Below are positions 58,346 to 64,000 of a stretch of DNA of 64,000 nt, one piece after another (positions within the stretch are counted from its first letter, which is position 1; every line of letters starts with the position of its first letter). The position numbers and the translations under genes were made by a program. Under the pieces are notes generated by a model, which saw nothing but the letters and a program-made list of their open reading frames with translations, did no database searches and had not been told where the DNA came from. Source of the stretch: Burkholderiales bacterium (lineage in GTDB: Bacteria > Pseudomonadota > Gammaproteobacteria > Burkholderiales > Burkholderiaceae_C); NCBI GenBank assembly GCA_029268225.1, contig JAJUGJ010000001.1, positions 186,001 to 250,000 on the forward strand. Reading direction: 5' to 3'.

Positions 58346-59980
58346 TCAGCGGGCGGCCTTCTTGGCCACGGCCTTTTTGGCAACGACTTTCTTGGCTGCG
58401 ACCTTCTTGGCGGGGGCTTTGACGGGCGCGGCCTTTTGAGCGGGCGCCTTGGTGGCCACCGGCTTCTGGGCCAGCGCCTTCTTCACCGCCACGGGCTTCA
58501 CCGCGGCCTTCTTAGCGACGACCGGTTTGACGGCAACCTTCTTGGCTGCAACCGGCTTGGTGGCGACCTTCTTGGCGGTCACTTTCTTGGCCGGCGCTGC
58601 CTTGGGTGCGGCCGCCTTCTTCACCGCGGCCTTCTTGGTCACGGGTTGCGCCACAGCGGTCTTGCTCACGACCTTCTTCGCGACAGCTTTCTTCGCTACC
58701 GTCTTCTTGGCGGCAGGTGCAGCGGCCGTCTTCACAGCGGCTTTCTTCGCCACGGCCTTCTTGGCGGGCGCAGGCTTGGCCGCAGATTTCTTGGCCGGGA
58801 CTTTCTTGGCGGCCGTCTTCTTGGCCGCAGCCTTGCGTGCGGCACCCGACTTGGGCTTGATCAGGGCCTCCAGCTCGTCGTCGTACGACAGACCAGCGCG
58901 GGCCATCAGGTCCGAAGCCATCGGCAGGCTGGCCTCCACGTCGAAGCGGATGTCGGCCTCCTCGTGGTGTTCCTGCATGCTGGCGACGTGCTGGTAAATC
59001 GTCTGCACGAGCTGTTCGCAGCCCTGGCGGGTCAAGGCCGAGATCTGGAAGACCGGACCCTTCCAGCCGTAGCGGCGCACGAACTCCAGCACGCGGGTGA
59101 CACGCTCGGCCTCGGGGATCATGTCGAGCTTGTTGAGCACCAGCCAGCGCGGCTTGTTGTAGAGCTCTTCGTCGTAGATCTTGAGTTCGTTGACGATGGC
59201 ACGGGCCTGCTGCACCGGGTCGGCGTCGTCGAACGGCGCCAGATCGATGACGTGCAGCAGCACGCGGGTGCGCTGCAGGTGGCGCAGGAACAGGTGACCC
59301 AGACCGGCGCCTTCCGAGGCGCCTTCGATCAGACCAGGGATGTCGGCGACCACGAAGCTCTTTTCCGGGCCCACGCGCACCACACCCAGGTTGGGGTGCA
59401 AGGTGGTGAAGGGGTAGTCGGCGATCTTGGGACGGGCGTTCGAGATGGCCGCGATCAGGGTGGACTTGCCGGCGTTGGGCATGCCCAGCAGACCGACGTC
59501 GGCCAGCACGCGCAACTCCAACTTGAGCTTGAAGGCTTCGCCGGGCCAGCCGACGGTCTTCTTGCGTGGGGCACGGTTGGTCGAAGTCTTGTAGTGCAGG
59601 TTGCCGAAGCCGCCATCACCGCCCTTGGCCAGCAGGCGCTTTTCGCCGTGCTCGAGCAACTCCATCATCACTTCGCCGGTTTCGTAGTCGCGGATGATGG
59701 TGCCCACCGGCATGCGCAGGACGATGTCCTCGCCGGCCGCGCCGAACTGGTCGGAGCCTCGACCTTGCTCGCCATTGCGCGCCTCGTGGCGGCGGGCATA
59801 GCGGTAGTCGATCAGGGTGTTGATGTTGCGGTCAGCAACCACGTAGACGTGCCCGCCCCGCCCGCCGTCGCCCCCGTTGGGGCCGCCGAAGGGGATGAAT
59901 TTCTCGCGACGGAAGCTGATGCATCCGCTGCCACCGTTGCCGGCGGTCACATCAATGGTGGCTTCATCGACGAATTTCAT
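58346..59980 (-). CDS. obgE: GTPase Obg/CgtA with a 168-residue lysine/alanine-rich tail
   Basis: Ribosome-associated GTPase needed for large-subunit assembly and stress responses. The core is normal: the glycine-rich Obg fold ([19 protein letters not shown] through about residue 158), G domain with GMPNAGKS (about 166-173), [16 protein letters not shown] and NKLD. After residue 376 comes a 168-residue tail (58346-58852) of AAKK/VAKK/PAKK repeats with about 51 lysines, no acidic residue and no cysteine, like eukaryotic histone H1 or bacterial AlgP/HC1 proteins. It is one uninterrupted frame. Typical Obg proteins end near 350-400 residues. The tail should bind nucleic acid. A preceding terminator separates it from rpmA. 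Confidence 0.92.
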   Translation of the reverse strand: MKFVDEATIDVTAGNGGSGCISFRREKFIPFGGPNGGDGGRGGHVYVVADRNINTLIDYRYARRHEARNGEQGRGSDQFGAAGEDIVLRMPVGTIIRDYETGEVMMELLEHGEKRLLAKGGDGGFGNLHYKTSTNRAPRKKTVGWPGEAFKLKLELRVLADVGLLGMPNAGKSTLIAAISNARPKIADYPFTTLHPNLGVVRVGPEKSFVVADIPGLIEGASEGAGLGHLFLRHLQRTRVLLHVIDLAPFDDADPVQQARAIVNELKIYDEELYNKPRWLVLNKLDMIPEAERVTRVLEFVRRYGWKGPVFQISALTRQGCEQLVQTIYQHVASMQEHHEEADIRFDVEASLPMASDLMARAGLSYDDELEALIKPKSGAARKAAAKKTAAKKVPAKKSAAKPAPAKKAVAKKAAVKTAAAPAAKKTVAKKAVAKKVVSKTAVAQPVTKKAAVKKAAAPKAAPAKKVTAKKVATKPVAAKKVAVKPVVAKKAAVKPVAVKKALAQKPVATKAPAQKAAPVKAPAKKVAAKKVVAKKAVAKKAAR

Positions 59981-60059
59981 GAGACGGGTGTCCTTGTGAG
60001 TCCAGGGCAGAGATTATCCCTGCCACTGACAAAAAAAATCTGGACGGGCGACAAACACA

Positions 60060-60083
60060 AAAGCCCCGGCAAGCCGGGGCTTT
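60060..60083 (-). terminator. Intrinsic terminator between rpmA and obgE
   Basis: AAAGCCCCGGC (60060-60070) and GCCGGGGCTTT (60073-60083) form an 11-bp stem with a 2-base loop. On the minus strand T residues follow. It should limit read-through from rplU-rpmA into obgE. Confidence 0.85.
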
Positions 60084-60116
60084 GGTTCAGCAGGCCCGTA
60101 GGCTGCCAAAGACCGA

Positions 60117-60374
60117 TCAGACCGGGGTCACGACCACGGTCTTGCGGTTCAACGCGCCCTTGACGGTGAAGGACACGGTGCCGTCGACCAGCGCGAACAG
60201 GGTGTGGTCGCGGCCGGTGCCGACGTTGGTACCAGCGTGGAAGCGGGTGCCGCGTTGACGGACGATGATGGAACCAGCGGAGATCACTTGACCGCCGAAG
60301 GCCTTCACGCCCAGCATCTTGGGTTGCGAGTCACGGCCGTTCCGCGTGGAACCGCCGCCTTTTTTCTGTGCCAT
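60117..60374 (-). CDS. rpmA: 50S ribosomal protein L27
   Basis: Large-subunit protein near the peptidyl-transferase centre. The 85-residue protein is the canonical [19 protein letters not shown] through RKTVVVTPV. It follows rplU by 45 bases. Confidence 0.98.
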   Translation of the reverse strand: MAQKKGGGSTRNGRDSQPKMLGVKAFGGQVISAGSIIVRQRGTRFHAGTNVGTGRDHTLFALVDGTVSFTVKGALNRKTVVVTPV

Positions 60375-60419
60375 GGATCTGCTCCTTGGTGACTGAGGTT
60401 AGACGAAGAAGGCGCGAGA

Positions 60420-60731
60420 TCAGGCGTTCACAGCGCTGATTTCCAGCTCGGTGAAGTTCTGACGGTGACCTTGGCGCTTCTGATAGTGCTTACGACGGCG
60501 CATCTTGAAGATGCGGACCTTGTCGTGACGACCATGAGAAACAACAGTTGCCTTGACGGTTGCGCCAGCCACCAGAGGGGTGCCCACCTTGAGTTCAGCG
60601 CCGGAGCCGACTGCCAGAACCTGGTCGATCACGATCTCTTGGCCAACTTCCGCAGCAATCTGTTCTACTTTAATTTTTTCGCCAGCAGCAACCTTGTATT
60701 GCTTGCCACCGGTTTTTATGACCGCGTACAT
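60420..60731 (-). CDS. rplU: 50S ribosomal protein L21
   Basis: Early large-subunit protein. The 103-residue protein begins [19 protein letters not shown] and contains [18 protein letters not shown]. It is first of the rplU-rpmA operon, with a promoter at 60788-60816. Confidence 0.98.
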   Translation of the reverse strand: MYAVIKTGGKQYKVAAGEKIKVEQIAAEVGQEIVIDQVLAVGSGAELKVGTPLVAGATVKATVVSHGRHDKVRIFKMRRRKHYQKRQGHRQNFTELEISAVNA

Positions 60732-60787
60732 GTTGAGACCTTTCAGGAAAAGAACTATTCCCCGCCTTTTACAAAGCGAAGCTCTCT

Positions 60788-60816
60788 ACTTTAGCACGCT
60801 GTCAATGGGAAGTAAA
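60788..60816 (-). promoter_or_regulatory. Extended -10 promoter of rplU-rpmA
   Basis: On the minus strand TTTACT (60816-60811) and TAAAGT (60793-60788) are 17 bases apart, with TG one base before the -10 (TGC-TAAAGT). Transcription would start near 60781, 50 bases before the ATG. Confidence 0.5.
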
Positions 60817-60825
60817 GTCTGGGCG

Positions 60826-61851
60826 TCAGTTGGGCAAGCGGTAACCCTGCTCGCGAAAGAGGCGCACGCACGCGTCCACGGCACGCAGGTCGTAGCGGGT
60901 GCCGCGCCCTGAGGTGATCTCGGACAAGGCGGCTTCCAGCCCCAGGCTGGGCCGGTAGGGTCGGTGTGACATCATCGCCTCCACCACGTCGGCGACCGCC
61001 AGCACCCTGGCCTGCGGCAAAATGGCATCGCCTTTCAGACCCTGCGGATAGCCCGAACCGTCCAGCCGCTCGTGGTGCTGCCCCACGGTTTCGGCAATCG
61101 GCCAAGGAAAGTCGATGGTCTGCAGGATGTCGCGGCCAATGCCGACATGCTCCTGCACCAGACCGTACTCGATCGGGTTGAGTCGCCCCGGCTTGTTGAG
61201 GATTTCCGCCGGGACGCGCAGCTTGCCGAAGTCGTGGACCACACTGGCGAGGTAGAGCCCTTCGATCTCATCCGGTGCCATCTGGAGTTCGGTCGCCATG
61301 GCCACCGCCAAATGGGCCACGCGGCGCTGGTGACCGGCGGTGTAGGGGTCACGCACCTCGACCGTGGCCCCCAGCACCGTGATGACGTCCGTCAGGGTTT
61401 TCTGGAGCTGTTCGCGGCTCTCGCGCAGCTTGTGGGTGCGCTGCTCGACCTGATCTTCCAGGTGGTGGCGCAAGCGCACCACTTCGAGGTGGGTGCGCAC
61501 CCGCGCCAGGAGCTCTTCGCGTTGATACGGCTTGGTCACGAAGTCGACGGCGCCCAGTTCGAAACCGCGCACCTTGTCTTCGGTATCGGTCAGGGCGCTG
61601 ACGAAGATGATGGGGATGTGGGCGGTGCTGGCCTGGGCCTTGAGGCGACGACAGACTTCGAAACCGTCCATGTCGGGCATGCGGATGTCCAGCAGCACGA
61701 GCTCGGGGGGCTCGATCAGGGCGGCCTGCAGGGCCAACTCGCCGTGGATGGCCGAGCGGACATCGTAGCCCTCGGCCTTGAGCAGCTCGGTGAGCAGTTT
61801 CAGCGAGGCGGGTGTGTCGTCCACCGCAAGGATGCGTCCGTGATCAGGCAT
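60826..61851 (-). CDS. Response regulator with HD-GYP phosphodiesterase domain
   Basis: Two-domain regulator of 341 residues predicted to degrade c-di-GMP when phosphorylated. The receiver domain has DD near the start (ILAVDDTPAS), the phospho-Asp in LVLLDIRMPDMDG and the lysine in VTKPY. The HD-GYP domain is intact: VVHDFGKLRVP and QHHERLDGSGYP. It overlaps the 3' end of the hybrid kinase gene by 8 bases, so the kinase is its probable partner. Confidence 0.92.
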   Translation of the reverse strand: MPDHGRILAVDDTPASLKLLTELLKAEGYDVRSAIHGELALQAALIEPPELVLLDIRMPDMDGFEVCRRLKAQASTAHIPIIFVSALTDTEDKVRGFELGAVDFVTKPYQREELLARVRTHLEVVRLRHHLEDQVEQRTHKLRESREQLQKTLTDVITVLGATVEVRDPYTAGHQRRVAHLAVAMATELQMAPDEIEGLYLASVVHDFGKLRVPAEILNKPGRLNPIEYGLVQEHVGIGRDILQTIDFPWPIAETVGQHHERLDGSGYPQGLKGDAILPQARVLAVADVVEAMMSHRPYRPSLGLEAALSEITSGRGTRYDLRAVDACVRLFREQGYRLPN

Positions 61852-64000
61852 GGGGCGGCGCTGGCAACGCTTTCAAGATGGCGGGATAGTCGAAACCGTC
61901 GACAAGGTGGCCCAGGGTGTCGGCCAGGAGAGCATTGTGCGTCCGAACCTGCGCGAGTGCGGCCTGGATGCGATCGCTGTCCAGGCTTTGCAACGCCGTG
62001 GCCAAGGCCTGACGCACCTGCGGCGGCAGTTGGGCGAGATCGTGAGGGTTCAAGGCGCTCGTCTCCGGGACGGCCGCTGGGGGGCTGACGTCGTAGAGGT
62101 AGCGCAGCCCCACATGCCGGGCCATGCAGGCGTAGATTTCGGCGGCCCGGTAAGGCTTGCGAACGAAGTCGTCCATGCCGGCGGCGAGCAATTCCGCGCG
62201 CTGCTCCCCCAGGGCCGAGGCAGTCACGGCGACGATCTTGACCTGTCGCCCTCCTGGCAACTGGCGGATGCGACGGGTGGCCTCCTCCCCGTCCATGATG
62301 GGCATGCGGTGGTCCATCCAGATGAAATGCGGCTGCCAGGATTCGAACAGCGTCACCGCCTCCTGACCGTTTTCGGCCAGTTTCCAAGGCAGGCCGACGG
62401 CGTCAAGCAGGCGCGAGAGCAGCAACTGGTTGTCGCGCTGGTCCTCGACGATGAGGATGCGGCAGGGCGGCTGGTCAGGCTGCAAGCCGATGACACGGCC
62501 AGGCTCGGCAGGCGTGGCCTGAGGCAGGTCTGCCACCTGAGCCTCGTGCAGGGGCAGGTCGAGCCGGAAAACAGAGCCCTGGCCGAGCGTGCTGCGCACA
62601 CCGATGTCGCCCCCCATGAGGTTCACGAACTGGCGGGTGATGGCCAAGCCCAGACCGGTCCCCCTGTTGACCCCCTGCTCCCCCAGCTGGACGAAGGGCT
62701 GGAAGATCCTCGCCTGCTCAGACTCGGGGATGCCGACGCCGGAATCCTCGACCTCGATGAGGAGACGATCCGCGCCACCCGCACCGGCCTGGCGGCGCAG
62801 ACGGATGGCCACCCCACCCTGCTCGGTGAACTTGATGGCATTGCCCAGCAAGTTGATCAGCACCTGTCGCAATCGCGCCTCGTCCCCCACGATGTAGCGA
62901 GGGAACTGGGAGGACTGGTCGATCAACAGATGCAGCCCTTTTTCCTGCGCACGGATCGCCATCATGTCGGTGACATCGCGCACGAGCCCACCGAGGTCAA
63001 AGGGCAGCTCTTGCAGTTGCACCCGACCGGCCTCGATCTTGGCCATGTCGAGCACGTCGTTGATCAGTTGCAGCAGGTGCTCGCCGCTGCGGTTGATGAT
63101 GGCCAGACTGCGCCGGTGATCGGGTGGCAGGCCCTCGGTCTGGGCAAGGAGGCTGGAAAAGCCCAGGATGGCATTGAGCGGCGTGCGCAGTTCGTGGCTC
63201 ATGTTGGCCAGGAAGGCGCTCTTGGCCTCGTTGGCCGCCTCGGCTGCGTTGCGCGCGAGCACGAGGTCGGCGGTGCGCTGCTGCACCTCGGCCTCCAAGC
63301 GATCCTTGTAGCGCCGCAGGGCATCGTCAAGCCGCTGCCGCTCGGTGACATCGCGGGCCGCAACCAGCACACCGATGACGGCCTCGTCTGGCCCGCGCAG
63401 CAAGGTCGCGTTGTTGCGCACATAAGGATGGTGCCCGGCGGCGTCAGCCACCTGGAGAGGATAATCCTGGGCGATGCCCTCGCGCATCACCTGCTCGCAC
63501 AGATCGCGTGCCCGATCGGGTTCGGTGAAGGCCTCGGCAAAGAGACTGCCGATCAGGACATCGCGGCTGCGCCCGGTGACGCGCTCGGCCGCCTGATTGA
63601 GGTCGGTGATGCGTCCGTCGGGGGTGATGACCCACAGCGGGTCGAGGTTGGCTTCAATGAGCCTTTTGCTGTAAGCGGATGCAGTCTGCAAGGCCTGGGC
63701 GTTGTCTGCCAGGCTGGTGAGCATGCGGTTGAAGCTCTCGGCCAGGGTGTCGATCTCGTCGTGTCGGCCCGATACGGTGGCGCGCACGTCCAGGTGCCCC
63801 TCACCGACCTCTTCGGCCACATGCACAAGGCCGCCCACCCGCTGTCCCAGGCGCTGCGCGATGTACAAGGCCGCCAAGAGTGCCAGGACCGTGGACGCGA
63901 AGACGAACAAGGCGCCATGCACCCGGATCTGTCGCAGATCAGCCTGGATGCTGTCTCGCCCAAGGGCCACCCGAACCCAGGCCACCGGTCGGTTCCCGGC
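61844..64000 (-). CDS. Hybrid sensor histidine kinase with receiver domain (5' end beyond window)
   Basis: Membrane sensor kinase read leftward and open to base 64000, so the N-terminal sensor is missing. From the visible N-terminus: a membrane helix (ALFVFASTVLALLAALYIA), HAMP, a PAS domain (DPLWVITPDGRITDLNQAAE), HisKA with the phosphorylated His in SHELRTPLNAILGF, the ATPase boxes (NLLGNAIKFT, DSGVGI, GTGLGLAI), a receiver with WMDHRMPIMDG, then about 90 residues that may be a degenerate Hpt-like tail. It feeds the HD-GYP regulator next to it, linking an external signal to c-di-GMP. Confidence 0.92.
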   Translation of the reverse strand, partial: AGNRPVAWVRVALGRDSIQADLRQIRVHGALFVFASTVLALLAALYIAQRLGQRVGGLVHVAEEVGEGHLDVRATVSGRHDEIDTLAESFNRMLTSLADNAQALQTASAYSKRLIEANLDPLWVITPDGRITDLNQAAERVTGRSRDVLIGSLFAEAFTEPDRARDLCEQVMREGIAQDYPLQVADAAGHHPYVRNNATLLRGPDEAVIGVLVAARDVTERQRLDDALRRYKDRLEAEVQQRTADLVLARNAAEAANEAKSAFLANMSHELRTPLNAILGFSSLLAQTEGLPPDHRRSLAIINRSGEHLLQLINDVLDMAKIEAGRVQLQELPFDLGGLVRDVTDMMAIRAQEKGLHLLIDQSSQFPRYIVGDEARLRQVLINLLGNAIKFTEQGGVAIRLRRQAGAGGADRLLIEVEDSGVGIPESEQARIFQPFVQLGEQGVNRGTGLGLAITRQFVNLMGGDIGVRSTLGQGSVFRLDLPLHEAQVADLPQATPAEPGRVIGLQPDQPPCRILIVEDQRDNQLLLSRLLDAVGLPWKLAENGQEAVTLFESWQPHFIWMDHRMPIMDGEEATRRIRQLPGGRQVKIVAVTASALGEQRAELLAAGMDDFVRKPYRAAEIYACMARHVGLRYLYDVSPPAAVPETSALNPHDLAQLPPQVRQALATALQSLDSDRIQAALAQVRTHNALLADTLGHLVDGFDYPAILKALPAPPHA

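Noticed and set aside
58097-60163. 688-residue frame opposite obgE
   Set aside because: Its leucine/glycine/arginine-rich repeats are the complement of the Obg lysine/alanine tail; no start site or family.

Overview
The window looks like a chromosomal segment of a high-GC betaproteobacterium of the order Burkholderiales. The evidence is the gene orders tyrS / M23 peptidase / anmK / erpA / argC / rpsI-rplM, rplU-rpmA-obgE-proB and hemA-prfA-prmC-grxD-ubiX, the PEP-CTERM sorting signal, and a betaproteobacterial-type UbiD. I cannot fix the genus. I see no insertion sequence, prophage, CRISPR array or rRNA operon. Most of it is core chromosome, with a few accessory islands.

Layout. 1-5.1 kb: a truncated lytic transglycosylase, ubiD, msrA, pdxH and a MobA-like protein. 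5.2-8.7 kb: a secretion/outer-membrane island with two related exported proteins, one of them PEP-CTERM, flanking an oversized OmpW-like barrel. 8.9-15.5 kb: tyrS, cell-wall genes (M23 peptidase, anmK), erpA, argC and ribosomal genes rplM-rpsI. 15.9-19.5 kb: a GNAT protein, a DUF2726 protein, htpG with a heat-shock-type promoter, and tRNA-Met. 19.7-24.7 kb: an NMT1-GGDEF protein, a chemoreceptor, and gdhA preceded by three NtrC-like dyads. 25-29 kb: an fbpABC-type ferric iron importer with a candidate Fur box, then murU. 29.6-36.2 kb: a polyamine-flavoured membrane cluster. It holds AdoMet decarboxylase, a Tat-exported FAD oxidoreductase, a multi-TM spermidine synthase-like protein, a DUF350 protein, a zinc-ribbon DUF4178 protein and an SPFH-SHOCT protein. 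This is the strongest candidate for a poorly described system.

36.4-47.2 kb: miaB, a tandem pair of HD-GYP-like proteins lacking the metal-binding residues, bioF, nhaR, a YccA/BI-1 protein, bioD, bioA, queD and queE. 47.4-55.9 kb: hemA-prfA-prmC, an outer-membrane protein, grxD-ubiX, a second lytic transglycosylase, proS and rppH. 56-64 kb: an AdeT-like binding protein, proB, obgE (with a 168-residue histone-H1-like tail), rpmA, rplU, then an HD-GYP response regulator and a hybrid histidine kinase that runs off the right end.

Functional links. UbiX makes the prenylated flavin that UbiD needs. AnmK, MurU, an M23 peptidase and two transglycosylases bear on peptidoglycan turnover. c-di-GMP signalling is represented by one GGDEF protein, one intact HD-GYP regulator and two degenerate HD-GYP proteins. 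Many convergent gene pairs abut or overlap at their 3' ends without an intrinsic terminator.
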